From Polaribacter sp. (GTDB lineage: Bacteria > Bacteroidota > Bacteroidia > Flavobacteriales > Flavobacteriaceae): a stretch of 64,000 nt of DNA. The translations under genes and the position numbers were made by a program. Below the pieces are notes generated by a model. The model was not told the origin of the DNA. It saw only the letters and a program-made list of their open reading frames with translations, and searched no databases. Of the stretch, positions 19,235 to 28,179 are shown one piece after another (position 1 is the stretch's first letter; each line of letters begins with the position of its first letter). Where the stretch lies: contig NZ_JAHEHX010000003.1 in NCBI RefSeq assembly GCF_024639685.1, positions 124,001 through 188,000 on the forward strand, given 5' to 3'.

Positions 19235-19807
19235 ATGCTTAATTTTTTTAAATTGTTTTTTGTATTAGGTTTTTGAATACTACTCATAAATTGTGCAAGT
19301 ATAAAAGCAACAAGTTCTAATGGCTTGTGTTTAAAAGAAAAGATTATTACAACAGGTTTTTCAGAGATACAGAAAAACTACACTTTAAAAATACCGAGCA
19401 ATTGCGTCGTTTTTTTGATACGCATTGTGTGTTTTCTTATAAACCTAAAAAATCAGTAAAACAGAAACCTTATTTAGTAGTTTTTGTATTAGATGAAGCG
19501 CACTTATCTTTAGATGATAATATTCATAACTTAGAGGATTTTACCAATGATTTCGTTAAAAATATTTTAGCAAAAAATAGTGATCTTAAGTTAACTGTAA
19601 ATTATCAAGAGCATACTTTATATAAAAAATATTCTACTGTTAGTTATAAAACTTCTTTTTTAGGAAATACCTATACAAGTTTAAATGTCAGTTTTTTATT
19701 ACAATTTCAAACCTTATAGAATAACTTATTTTGCAGAGAAAGGTCAGTTTCCTAATTACCTAGATGACTTTACAAGTATGCTAGAAACTTTCAGAATTAC
19801 AGAATAA
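19235..19807 (+). pseudogene. Decayed lipoprotein gene, paralogue of the next gene
   Basis: Pieces in two frames line up with the downstream gene. Frame A (ATG 19235) has a lipoprotein signal with lipobox LINC but a TGA at 19274-19276, and runs to a frameshift near 19403 (one base lost; IPSNW then RRFFD). Frame B continues to about 19705, then one extra base returns to frame A (KPYRITYFAEKG through LETFRITE, TAA 19805-19807). Its stop overlaps the ATG of the paralogue (TAATG), showing the original operon. Shared features include NYT near the start, a W before the core, and a final helix ending in a (S/T)F(K/R)I motif. Three lesions make a functional product unlikely. Confidence 0.75.
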
Positions 19808-20397
19808 TGATTAAAAAGTTTTTATTTATTAGTTTATTAGCATCCATTTATTCTTGCTCGTCAGCCAAACGAGTTGAGAAAAGATGTAAGGATAATCCTT
19901 TTGAAGAATTGGATAGTTTGCTGAGCGCAAACCAGAAATTAAATTACACCATACATAAACCCAAAGACTGGAAAAAAGGAAAGACTAGTAATGGTGATTG
20001 GTATTTTTTAGAATATAAATATATTGATTCTCTAAACTATTATTCACGAAAAGTTGATGTTTATATTGGTTTAGATAAGCTTCGTAAAAAGTGTGTTACC
20101 CAATCATTCTCAATTGATGATTATTTACATTATTTTGTAAATTATAAGAGTAAATGGTTTCCAAAAGATAAATTCAAGTATTTGCTATTAAAAGGCAAAC
20201 ACAAAGTTTATGGTGATATGTATATTGTCAAATATTCAGAAAAAATAAACTCTGAAATAAGTTACACTAGAAGTTTTTTTCTCTTTTTTAAAGAAAATGA
20301 AGGGTATGTTATTCAATATGCAGCTAATCCTAAATATTATAACAACTATCTTCCTGTGGTAGAAAAGATGGTAAACTCTTTTAAAATTTTGAATTAA
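19807..20397 (+). CDS. Putative lipoprotein of unknown function
   Basis: A 196-residue protein with an N-terminal hydrophobic signal and lipobox-like IYSCSS (Cys at about 17), rich in Tyr and Lys. I do not recognise a named domain; the C-terminal half alternates strands, ending in a helix LPVVEKMVNSFKILN, reminiscent of PsbP/DUF1795-like folds. It overlaps by one base the stop of a decayed tandem paralogue, and both follow the rbfA-permease pair on the same strand. It is therefore the surviving copy of a duplication. Convergent with dusB. Confidence 0.75.
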   Translation: MIKKFLFISLLASIYSCSSAKRVEKRCKDNPFEELDSLLSANQKLNYTIHKPKDWKKGKTSNGDWYFLEYKYIDSLNYYSRKVDVYIGLDKLRKKCVTQSFSIDDYLHYFVNYKSKWFPKDKFKYLLLKGKHKVYGDMYIVKYSEKINSEISYTRSFFLFFKENEGYVIQYAANPKYYNNYLPVVEKMVNSFKILN

Positions 20398-20424
20398 AGA
20401 GAACACCTATTTTTAACGATGTAA

Positions 20425-21426
20425 TTATCGAATATCAGGAATTAGTGCATTACCAAATTTAGCTTCTACTTCATCAAAGGTTTTAAAAACATCTGCAGGA
20501 TCATCTGAAGTAACCATTTGTAAACGATAATCTTTAAAATGAGGTATCCCTTTAAAATAATTGGTATAGTGCCTTCTTGTTTCTACGACTCCTAAACGTT
20601 CGCCTTTCCAGTCTATAGCCATTTGCAAGTGTCTTCTTGCAACTTTGGTTCTCTCTGCAATAGAAGGTTTTGACAAATGTTCTCCAGTTTTAAAGAAGTG
20701 TTTTACTTCGTTAAAAAACCAAGGATATCCAATAGATGCTCTACCAATCATAGCGCCATCTAAACCATAATCATCTCTCATTTCCATAGCTCTTTCTGGA
20801 GTGGTTACATCTCCATTTCCAAAAACAGGAATATGCATTCTTTGGTTGTTTTTTACTGCAGCAATTAGTTTCCAATCGGCATTACCTTTATACATTTGAG
20901 CTCTAGTTCTTCCGTGTATAGAGATGGCTTTACAACCTACATCTTGTAAACGTTCTGCGACTTCTACAATTCGTATTGAATAATGATCCCAGCCTAAACG
21001 TGTTTTTACAGTAATAGGTAAATTTGTATGCTTAACCATTGCCTCTGTAAGAGAAACCATTAAATCGATGTCTTTTAAAATACCTGCACCTGCACCTTTA
21101 GATACTACTTTTTTAACTGGGCAGCCAAAGTTAATATCTATAATATCTGGATTCGATTTTTCTACAATTTCGATGGTTTTTAACATCGAATCTAAATTGG
21201 CACCAAAAATCTGAATTCCTACAGGTCTTTCTTTTTCGTAAATGTCTAATTTAATAACGCTTTTAGCAGCATCTCTAATTAAACCTTCTGATGATATAAA
21301 TTCTGTATATACAACATCTGCACCATTTTCTTTACATAAAGCTCTAAAAGGTGGGTCAGATACATCTTCCATTGGTGCTAATAATAATGGGAAATCGCCT
21401 AATTCTATGTTGTCTATTTTTGCCAA
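20425..21426 (-). CDS. dusB: tRNA-dihydrouridine synthase DusB
   Basis: An FMN-dependent TIM-barrel enzyme that reduces uridines in the D-loop of tRNA. In the 333-residue protein, LLAPMEDVSDPPFR starts strand one, INFGCPVKKVVSKGAGAG holds the catalytic Cys (about 102), and SIHGRTRAQMYKG plus GNGDVTTP bind FMN and substrate. Length and the NFGCP motif fit DusB. It is the last gene of a minus-strand run; the broken DUF4345-like gene stops seven bases upstream of its ATG. Confidence 0.95.
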   Translation of the reverse strand: MAKIDNIELGDFPLLLAPMEDVSDPPFRALCKENGADVVYTEFISSEGLIRDAAKSVIKLDIYEKERPVGIQIFGANLDSMLKTIEIVEKSNPDIIDINFGCPVKKVVSKGAGAGILKDIDLMVSLTEAMVKHTNLPITVKTRLGWDHYSIRIVEVAERLQDVGCKAISIHGRTRAQMYKGNADWKLIAAVKNNQRMHIPVFGNGDVTTPERAMEMRDDYGLDGAMIGRASIGYPWFFNEVKHFFKTGEHLSKPSIAERTKVARRHLQMAIDWKGERLGVVETRRHYTNYFKGIPHFKDYRLQMVTSDDPADVFKTFDEVEAKFGNALIPDIR

Positions 21427-21432
21427 AACAAA

Positions 21433-21834
21433 TTAATTTTTTGCAAAATTACTGTTTTTATATGTTAAAACCCAAAGACTATAAAGCCTCAAGCACAATT
21501 CACCAAACATTCCTACTATAAAAATAAATGAAGCTGTCCCATCTATAAAGTAACTACAAACTCTACCAAATCCTAAACCTAACATAAATATCACATTACT
21601 AAACAATGCTACATTTAGATAATTAGTCTTTAAAACGCCTATAACCCATAAAGCACTGAACCCCAAATACAAGCCCATAATTGCTTTTAAAAAGTTTTGT
21701 TAATCTAAAGTTTTTGGAGAAATATTAAAAATAGCATTCGGATAAAAACCATAAATAAACGAAATAGGAATTGTAATAGTTGCAGAAATTATTAAATGTA
21801 TTTTTTGTTTAAAATCAGAACTTGATAGCATCAT
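21433..21834 (-). pseudogene. DUF4345-like membrane protein with in-frame TAA
   Basis: From ATG 21834 the frame encodes a helix-rich protein (LIISATITIPISFIYGFYP and so on), hits TAA at 21700-21702 after 44 codons, and continues in the same frame (QNFLKAIMGLYLGFSALWVIG) to a stop at 21433. Joined, it would be about 133 residues with four helices, the length and pattern of DUF4345 proteins, where this position normally holds an ordinary codon before the conserved F-K-A-I-M-G-L-Y run. Only 81 residues from the internal ATG 21678 remain open. The start lies four bases after the stop of the DUF5777 gene, so it belonged to that operon. A single base change would restore it. Confidence 0.7.
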
Positions 21835-21837
21835 ATA

Positions 21838-22689
21838 TTAAAAAACTCTCACAATATTAAATCCAAAAACAACATCTCCTTCAGCATAAGAAATAAATGC
21901 AGGTTCATTGGTAGATTGCGCATTAGTAAATAATAATTGGAAAACATGTCCTCCTGTTTCAATATCTACACCAACTGCAAAAGCATCGGAAAAAGGAGAG
22001 TTCTCAGGTCTACTTAAATTATAAATATATTCTGCATTTAAGCTCATGCGTTTACTCATCTTTACGCGTCCACCAAAACCCATGGCAAATTGGTTATGGC
22101 GTGCCTCTGAAACTATATTTAAATTTTGTACGTTTTGTCTCACGTAACTGGGAGCAAGTTCAAAAGAAAAATTCTCAGAAAAACGCCTAGAAATAAGTAG
22201 TTGATTTGCATAGCTAAACCTATCTGATGATTTTAGTTCTGGAAAATTATTTTCATCTAATAATGTATTTATATTTATAGTACTATATCCTGCAATTGTT
22301 AACGGAAATTTATTGGACTGTTTCGCAAGTAAAAATTTAAGAGCACCTGCCAAAGTTCTATTATAAGATTCTCTACTAATACTTAACTGAATACCTTCCC
22401 AAAAACTATAAGCCAATTGTATTTTAGTATTTGCATTATCTAACCCAAAAAAAGTGTCAAATCCATCTTTTAGAGGACCAAATCTGTGGGAAACATATAA
22501 GTATAAATCTCCTTTTCCGCCTACTTTTGTAGATTGTAGATTGCCGATTTTCATGGCTTTAAAAGCTGGAAGGTTAAATGTTACTATTTTTTTGGTTTCT
22601 AGGTTTAGTTCCTCCATTAAATCATCTTGACCAAATATTGCTGACGAACAGATGAATAATAAGCTATAAAATAGCATCGTATTTCTCAT
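21838..22689 (-). CDS. DUF5777-family outer-membrane beta-barrel protein
   Basis: The 283-residue product has a signal peptide ending at IFGQ, then alternating strands of a barrel and a terminal strand finishing in VFGFNIVRVF, typical for BAM-dependent insertion. Motifs LYLYVSHRFGPLKDG and FFGLDNANTKIQL match what I recall of DUF5777. The function is not known. Its ATG overlaps the TGA of the OB-fold gene by four bases (ATGA), so it is in one operon with the haem lipoprotein, YceI and OB-fold proteins. Confidence 0.82.
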   Translation of the reverse strand: MRNTMLFYSLLFICSSAIFGQDDLMEELNLETKKIVTFNLPAFKAMKIGNLQSTKVGGKGDLYLYVSHRFGPLKDGFDTFFGLDNANTKIQLAYSFWEGIQLSISRESYNRTLAGALKFLLAKQSNKFPLTIAGYSTININTLLDENNFPELKSSDRFSYANQLLISRRFSENFSFELAPSYVRQNVQNLNIVSEARHNQFAMGFGGRVKMSKRMSLNAEYIYNLSRPENSPFSDAFAVGVDIETGGHVFQLLFTNAQSTNEPAFISYAEGDVVFGFNIVRVF

Positions 22690-23075
22690 AATGTGGGCTT
22701 AATTTTTATGCATTGGTCTAATTTTAATTCTTCTAATAAATCATCGTAACCGATAATGCGTCCTTTAAGGGTAATTGTTGTATTTGGTTGTAGGTTTTTA
22801 GTGTTTAAACCTTCTTTAAATTGGCAATAAATCTTACCGTCTAAAGTAATTCCCTTTTTACCAATAGCGGTTATTGCACCATTAATTTCTACAATTTTAG
22901 CATTCCAAAAAGTATCATTCTTTTCAACTTTTAACAGTAGGTCTTTTGCAGAGTAAGCGCTATAAATTTTTTTGGTTTCAATTCCTTCAGGTTCTTTAAT
23001 TAGTTTGTAAAATGGAAATAGCAAAATAATGCTAATTACAAGTACTATTAAAAACTTTATTCTATTCTTTTTCAT
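22686..23075 (-). CDS. Membrane-anchored OB-fold protein (tRNA_anti-like)
   Basis: A 129-residue protein with an N-terminal membrane helix (about 7-25), then a single OB-fold domain of the tRNA_anti-like type (about 40-125), seen in VEINGAITAIGKKGITLDGKIYCQF and NTTITLKGRIIGYD. These domains occur as small periplasmic proteins in Bacteroidota; the ligand is unknown. It overlaps yceI by 14 bases upstream and the DUF5777 gene by four bases downstream, so it is tightly coupled to both. Confidence 0.8.
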   Translation of the reverse strand: MKKNRIKFLIVLVISIILLFPFYKLIKEPEGIETKKIYSAYSAKDLLLKVEKNDTFWNAKIVEINGAITAIGKKGITLDGKIYCQFKEGLNTKNLQPNTTITLKGRIIGYDDLLEELKLDQCIKIKPTL

Positions 23076-23604
23076 TAAGGGTATAGTTTATAGAAACTTC
23101 AATATTTTCAGCTATTTTTTTCTCGACAATGGCAGGGATTTCAATTTTAAAATCTTTTGGTGATACAATAAATGTTGCTTTTAAAAATAACGTATTATTT
23201 TCTTTTTTTAAAAATGCAGTTGTTTTTATTTCTTTTGTAATTCCTCTAATTGTTAGTATTCCTGTAAGTGTATGCTTTTCTTTTTCATTGACTTTTAAAA
23301 GATTAAAGTTACTTAACTCTCCCTTAAATATAGCTTTTGGGTATTTGTAAGAATCCATATAATTTTCATTAAAATGCTCTTGCATTAGCGCTACTCTAAA
23401 CTGAAAAGCAGTCATGAAAAGTTGTGCGACTAGTGCTCCAGTTTCTGTGTTTAGAAGTACAGAAGTACTATTATTTGTAGCTTCAATAGGCTCAAAAACA
23501 GCTACGGAAGCTTTAAAATTAGTGTTTCCGGTTCTGGTAAAATATTTTTGAGAGAAAGAAGAATAGCTTAACGTTAACAATAAAATAAATAGTGCTTTTT
23601 TCAT
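23062..23604 (-). CDS. YceI-family periplasmic lipid-binding protein
   Basis: The 180-residue protein has a signal peptide (MKKALFILLLTLSYSSFSQ) and a lipocalin-like YceI barrel (about 30-178), with FNENYMDSYKYPKAIFKG and LTGILTIRGITKEI as family motifs. YceI proteins bind isoprenoid chains such as polyprenyl or quinone-like lipids. It begins six bases after the haem lipoprotein gene and overlaps the OB-fold gene. A link to electron transfer through the neighbouring CxxCH protein is inference. Confidence 0.88.
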   Translation of the reverse strand: MKKALFILLLTLSYSSFSQKYFTRTGNTNFKASVAVFEPIEATNNSTSVLLNTETGALVAQLFMTAFQFRVALMQEHFNENYMDSYKYPKAIFKGELSNFNLLKVNEKEKHTLTGILTIRGITKEIKTTAFLKKENNTLFLKATFIVSPKDFKIEIPAIVEKKIAENIEVSINYTLNEKE

Positions 23605-23610
23605 AGATAG

Positions 23611-23967
23611 TTAGTTTTCTAAAAAACCATCAGCTTTCCATTGATCAATAATAGCTAAAATACTTGCTGATAATTTTCCTGAAGATGGCATAGGGTTTGT
23701 ATTGCTGTTCATTCTACCTATTAGGCTACCAAATTCGGCAGAGTTACGAACTTGCGTATATGTGTTTAATGATAAAAAACTTGCAGATCCTCCTGCAATG
23801 TGACAGTTTGTACAATGTGATGTCATAATGGTTTTAACATCTTTTTCATAAGTAACTAACTCTAAGATTGGGGTTACTTCTTCTAAGGGAATTACTGTAG
23901 AAGTACAGCTGTTTGTTATTAGTAGAAGTAAACTAAATAGAAAAGTTTTATAAATAGTAATTTTCAT
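23611..23967 (-). CDS. Small c-type haem lipoprotein
   Basis: This 118-residue protein has a lipoprotein signal (SLLLLITNSC, acylated Cys at about 21) and a single CTNCH haem c-attachment motif near residue 52, followed by GGSASFLSLNTY and a distal Met candidate in NPMPSSGKL, as in small cytochrome c domains. It should be tethered to a membrane on the periplasmic side. It is the first gene of the minus-strand run leading to YceI, OB-fold, DUF5777, the DUF4345-like gene and dusB. No clear promoter consensus was found in the 229 bases between it and lepA. Confidence 0.82.
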   Translation of the reverse strand: MKITIYKTFLFSLLLLITNSCTSTVIPLEEVTPILELVTYEKDVKTIMTSHCTNCHIAGGSASFLSLNTYTQVRNSAEFGSLIGRMNSNTNPMPSSGKLSASILAIIDQWKADGFLEN

Positions 23968-24137
23968 TTTACAAACAATTATTTAATTTACTCCAATATA
24001 CATATTTAAAATCAATTATTTTTTAATTTAAAGCACACAATGCTTAATTTTTATAAAATTATTAGTCCATCATGCAAAAACATCTTAAGTATTGGTTTAA
24101 ATTGAGTGAAACTTGTTTTTTCAGGTTGTTTTTTTTG

Positions 24138-24168
24138 TTTGAGAAGGCTTGTAAATAGCCTATCTTTG
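24138..24168 (+). promoter_or_regulatory. Promoter of lepA (TTTG-N19-TATCTTTG)
   Basis: TTTG at 24138-24141 and TATCTTTG at 24161-24168 are spaced by 19 bases, fitting both Bacteroidota promoter elements. The leader to the ATG is about 22 bases. Confidence 0.65.
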
Positions 24169-24196
24169 TAGATTGAAAGTAGTTAGATAACGAAGT

Positions 24197-25993
24197 ATGA
24201 AAAATATTAGAAATTTTTGTATAATAGCACACATAGATCATGGTAAAAGTACTTTAGCAGATCGATTGTTAGATTATACTGGTTCTGTAACTGAACGTGA
24301 AAAACAAAATCAGTTATTAGATAATATGGATTTGGAGCGTGAACGTGGAATCACTATAAAATCGCATGCTATTCAAATGGATTTTGTTCATAATGGAGAA
24401 CCATATATTTTAAATTTAATAGATACACCAGGTCACGTAGATTTTTCATACGAAGTATCTAGATCTATTGCTGCCTGTGAAGGCGCCCTCTTAATCGTAG
24501 ATGCTGCACAAAGTATACAGGCGCAAACCATTTCTAATTTATATTTAGCGTTGGAAAATGATTTGGAAATTATCCCCGTTTTAAACAAAGTAGATTTACC
24601 TTCTGCAAATCCAGAAGAAGTAACAGATGATATTGTAGACTTGTTAGGTTGTGATCCTGACGAGGTAATTCATGCAAGTGGTAAAACAGGTTTTGGAGTT
24701 GATAATATTTTACAAGCAATTATAGACAGAGTTCCTGCTCCTAAAGGAGATCCGGAAGCACCACTTCAAGCATTAATTTTTGATTCAGTGTATAATTCCT
24801 ATCGTGGAATTGAAACCTATTTTAGGGTGATTAATGGAGAAATCAAAAAGGGACAAGAAATAAAGTTTATGGCCACAGGTAAAAATTATTTTGCCGATGA
24901 AATTGGAACCTTAAAGTTAGAGCAAGTCGTTAAGAAATCTGTAAAAACAGGAGATGTTGGCTATCTAATTACAGGTATAAAAACAGCAAAAGAAGTTAAA
25001 GTAGGAGATACAATAACGGATGCTCATAAACCAACAACCGAGATAATCGATGGCTTTGAAGATGTAAAACCCATGGTATTTGCAGGTATTTACCCGGTAG
25101 ACACAGAAGATTATGAGGAGTTACGTTATTCTATGGAAAAATTGCAACTAAATGATGCTTCTTTGGTATTTCAGCCTGAAAGTTCAGCGGCTTTAGGTTT
25201 CGGTTTTCGATGTGGATTTCTTGGTATGTTACACATGGAAATTATTCAGGAACGTTTAGAGCGTGAATTTAACATGACAGTAATAACAACTGTACCAAAC
25301 GTATCATACCATGCATTTACTAATAAAGAACCTAATGAAGTCTTAATCGTTAATAATCCTTCAGATTTACCAGAGCCTTCAAAGTTAAATAGGGTAGAAG
25401 AACCATTTATAAAAGCATCTATAGTTACAAAATCTGACTTTGTTGGTCAGGTAATGAGCTTATGTATCGAGAAAAGAGGTCAGATTGTGAATCAGACCTA
25501 TTTAACAACAGAAAGAGTTGAGTTAATTTTTGAAATGCCGTTGGCAGAGATTGTTTTTGATTTTTATGATCGTTTAAAAACAGTTTCTAAAGGATATGCA
25601 TCATTTGATTATCATCCAATAGGATTGAAAGAATCAAAGTTGGTTAGAGTAGATATACTTCTAAATGGAGATACTGTAGACGCACTTTCTGCATTGCTAC
25701 ATGCAGATAATGCATATACAATTGGTAAAAAGATTGTAGAAAAATTAAAAACACTTATTCCAAGACAGCAATTTGATATCCCTATTCAAGCTGCAATTGG
25801 AGCTAAAATTATTGCTAGAGAAACCACAAAGGCTCTTCGTAAAGATGTAACAGCAAAATGTTATGGTGGAGATATTTCTAGAAAACGTAAATTACTAGAA
25901 AAGCAAAAGAAAGGGAAGAAAAGAATGCGTCAAGTAGGTAACGTTGAAATACCTCAAGAAGCATTTATGGCTGTTTTAAAGCTAAATGACTAG
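24197..25993 (+). CDS. lepA: Elongation factor 4 (LepA)
   Basis: A translational GTPase that acts on stalled or mis-translocated ribosomes and in 30S assembly. The 598-residue protein starts [16 protein letters not shown] (G1), with [11 protein letters not shown] (G2), [12 protein letters not shown] (G3) and NKVDLPSA (G4). The unique C-terminal domain contains [18 protein letters not shown] and [25 protein letters not shown]. Full length, own promoter, and a terminator shared with the convergent metallopeptidase gene. Confidence 0.98.
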   Translation: MKNIRNFCIIAHIDHGKSTLADRLLDYTGSVTEREKQNQLLDNMDLERERGITIKSHAIQMDFVHNGEPYILNLIDTPGHVDFSYEVSRSIAACEGALLIVDAAQSIQAQTISNLYLALENDLEIIPVLNKVDLPSANPEEVTDDIVDLLGCDPDEVIHASGKTGFGVDNILQAIIDRVPAPKGDPEAPLQALIFDSVYNSYRGIETYFRVINGEIKKGQEIKFMATGKNYFADEIGTLKLEQVVKKSVKTGDVGYLITGIKTAKEVKVGDTITDAHKPTTEIIDGFEDVKPMVFAGIYPVDTEDYEELRYSMEKLQLNDASLVFQPESSAALGFGFRCGFLGMLHMEIIQERLEREFNMTVITTVPNVSYHAFTNKEPNEVLIVNNPSDLPEPSKLNRVEEPFIKASIVTKSDFVGQVMSLCIEKRGQIVNQTYLTTERVELIFEMPLAEIVFDFYDRLKTVSKGYASFDYHPIGLKESKLVRVDILLNGDTVDALSALLHADNAYTIGKKIVEKLKTLIPRQQFDIPIQAAIGAKIIARETTKALRKDVTAKCYGGDISRKRKLLEKQKKGKKRMRQVGNVEIPQEAFMAVLKLND

Positions 25994-26012
25994 TACTTTT
26001 AAATAAAACTAA

Positions 26013-26053
26013 AAATGCCTTCTTGATATTTTCAAAAAGGCATTTATTTTTTT
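26013..26053. terminator. Bidirectional terminator between lepA and the metallopeptidase gene
   Basis: AAATGCCTT (26013-26021) pairs with AAGGCATTT (26037-26045), with further pairing inside the loop, and T-runs on both strands. It can end both convergent genes. Confidence 0.75.
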
Positions 26054-26065
26054 ATTAAGTTCATA

Positions 26066-26764
26066 TTAATCTCTTCCTCCAAGTACTTGTAACCCCCAAT
26101 ACAGAAGCATTGCTAAAGAACCAAGAGCAGCTACTAAGTATGTTCTTGCAGCCCATTTTAAAGCATCTTTAGAACCAGTATATTCTTCTCTAGAAAGCAT
26201 GTTTTTATTCTGTAACCATGCCAGGGCCCTATTACTAGCATCGTATTCTACTGGAAGTGTAATAAAACTAAAAAGTGTAGCAAACCCCATAAGTATAAGT
26301 CCTGTTACAGCTATATAAAATCCAAAATTAGCGGCACCAGAAGCAGCTCCTAAAATTAGCCCACCAATTACAAGCCATTGAGAAAAGTTAGATGATGCAC
26401 TTACTATAGGGACAAGTTTTGATCGCATTGTTAGCCAATCATAAGCAGTAGCATGTTGTACAGCATGACCTACTTCATGAGCAGCAACAGCAGCAGCAGC
26501 AGCAGTTCTTTGGTTGTAAACTGCTTCACTTAAATTTACCGTTTTATCTTTTGGGTTGTAATGATCTGTTAATCTTCCAGGAGTAGAAATAACTTTCACA
26601 GAAGTAATGCCGTGATCTGCAAGCATTTTTTTTGCAATTTCAGCACCACTCAATCCATTTCTTAAGCTAACATTACTATATTTTTTAAATTTATTTTTCA
26701 ATGTATTGCTAACTATCCAACTTCCTAAAGAAATAATACCTATAAGAATGTAAAATCCAATCAT
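26066..26764 (-). CDS. Zinc metallopeptidase, YugP/PF04298 type
   Basis: A membrane protein of 232 residues with an N-terminal helix, a HEVGH zinc motif (His 96 and 100) and following HATAYDWL, then helices at about 125-175 and 205-228. The family (Zn_peptidase_2) is widespread and its substrates are not well known. An alanine run (RTAAAAAVAAHE), encoded by a CAG-type trinucleotide tract near 26480-26505, directly precedes the zinc motif. Stop faces that of lepA across a shared terminator. Confidence 0.9.
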   Translation of the reverse strand: MIGFYILIGIISLGSWIVSNTLKNKFKKYSNVSLRNGLSGAEIAKKMLADHGITSVKVISTPGRLTDHYNPKDKTVNLSEAVYNQRTAAAAAVAAHEVGHAVQHATAYDWLTMRSKLVPIVSASSNFSQWLVIGGLILGAASGAANFGFYIAVTGLILMGFATLFSFITLPVEYDASNRALAWLQNKNMLSREEYTGSKDALKWAARTYLVAALGSLAMLLYWGLQVLGGRD

Positions 26765-26898
26765 AATTTATAATTTAAAGATTTGTATTTCATTTTTGTT
26801 TGATAAATTTACAACATAAATTATTCCATTCTTATTTTTTCATAAAATTTGATTCAATATTAACAAAAACAAGTCCTATTTATAGTCTTAATTTATTT

Positions 26899-27942
26899 AT
26901 GAATGACAAAATGACAAAAAAACCAAGTATTCTCCTCTTATATACAGGAGGTACAATTGGTATGATTAAAGATTATAAGACAAATGCTTTAAGGGCTTTT
27001 GACTTTACTCAAATCACGAAAAATATTCCAGAACTACATCAATTGAATTGCAAGATAGATAGTGTTTCATTTGACGAACCTATAGATTCATCAAATATGA
27101 ATATTTCTTCTTACCAAAGAATTATTGACATTATTGATTTAAATTATAAAAATTATGACGGTTTTGTTATACTTTCTGGATCAGATACAATGTCTTATGT
27201 CTCTTCTGCAATAAGTTTTATGTTAGAGAATCTTCAAAAACCAGTTATTTTCACTGGTTCTCAATTGCCTATCGGAGATTTAAGAACAGATGCTAAAGAA
27301 AATTTAATTACCTCTATAGAAATTGCATGTGCACGAAAAAATGGAAAGCCAGTTATAGCAGAGGTTTGCCTATATTTTGAATACAAGTTATATAGAGCAA
27401 ATAGAACCACAAAAATAAATGCAGAGCAATTTGAAGCATTTATCTCTATGAATTATCCGCCATTAGCAGAAAGTGGTGTTCATTTAAACTTCAATGACTT
27501 TTATTTACACACTCCGGATTTTACAAAAAAATTGGTAGTAAGAAAAAAATTGAACAACAATATAGCAATCTTAAAACTTTTCCCTGGGATAACTTTTAAA
27601 GTAGTGGAGAGTGTTTTAAATTCAGAAGAATTACAGGGTGTTGTTTTAGAGACCTATGGTGCTGGTAATGCACTAGATCAAAAGTGGTTTTTAAAAACTT
27701 TAGCACAGGCAATTCAAAGAAACATTAAAATTATAAATGTTACCCAATGTATTGGAGGATCAGTATCTCAAGGTCACTATGAAACCAGTGTGGCGCTAAA
27801 AGAAATAGGAGTTATAAGTGGGAAAGATATTACCACTGAGTCTGCCATTGCAAAATTAATGTATCTACTAGAGGAAAATCTAAATGTTAAAAATTTTACC
27901 CACTATTTTGAAAACCCATTACGAGGAGAGCTAACTCCGTAG
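26899..27942 (+). CDS. ansA: Type I L-asparaginase
   Basis: The enzyme hydrolyses asparagine to aspartate and ammonia in the cytoplasm. LLLYTGGTIGMI holds the first catalytic Thr, and LSGSDTMSYVSSA the second Thr/Asp pair. TGSQLPIGDLRTDAKENL is also characteristic, and no signal peptide is seen, fitting the cytoplasmic type. A longer frame opens at TTG 26800, but it reads as non-conserved sequence; ATG 26899 is preferred, with ATG 26911 (MTKKPS) a close alternative. About 347 residues. Confidence 0.92.
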   Translation: MNDKMTKKPSILLLYTGGTIGMIKDYKTNALRAFDFTQITKNIPELHQLNCKIDSVSFDEPIDSSNMNISSYQRIIDIIDLNYKNYDGFVILSGSDTMSYVSSAISFMLENLQKPVIFTGSQLPIGDLRTDAKENLITSIEIACARKNGKPVIAEVCLYFEYKLYRANRTTKINAEQFEAFISMNYPPLAESGVHLNFNDFYLHTPDFTKKLVVRKKLNNNIAILKLFPGITFKVVESVLNSEELQGVVLETYGAGNALDQKWFLKTLAQAIQRNIKIINVTQCIGGSVSQGHYETSVALKEIGVISGKDITTESAIAKLMYLLEENLNVKNFTHYFENPLRGELTP

Positions 27943-28006
27943 TGCATTTTTCATAAAAAAATAACAATGTTGTAAAATAATTAACAAATGTGTCTTTAAA
28001 ACTGAA

Positions 28007-28034
28007 ATGCATAAAAAAAAATTTTTTTATGCAT
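28007..28034. repeat. Near-perfect palindrome upstream of exbB
   Basis: ATGCATAAAAAAA (28007-28019) and TTTTTTTATGCAT (28022-28034) form a 13-bp inverted repeat with a 2-base centre. A third, partial copy TGCATAAAAAAAG lies at 28083-28095. The structure may end the asparaginase transcript or bind a protein controlling the exbB operon; neither is shown by the sequence. Confidence 0.55.
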
Positions 28035-28179
28035 AACATTTTTTGTTACTTGGCACTCTCTAAAATGAAAAGTTATGTTTTGTGCATAAAAAAAGATAAT
28101 GTGTTACATAATTTCTTTATTTGAGTCTAAAAATTTATATATTTAACCCGTTAACTATTAAAATTAATTTATAACTAAG

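Noticed and set aside
19235-21834. Stop-codon readthrough or programmed frameshifting explaining the broken genes
   Set aside because: The lesions differ (TGA, TAA, single-base losses and gains), no slippery site plus pseudoknot was seen, and other genes in the window use normal stops. Decay or sequence error is simpler.
28040-28070. A sigma-54 (-24/-12) promoter at TTGGCACTCTC
   Set aside because: A GG-like -24 element is present but no GC doublet at the -12 spacing follows.
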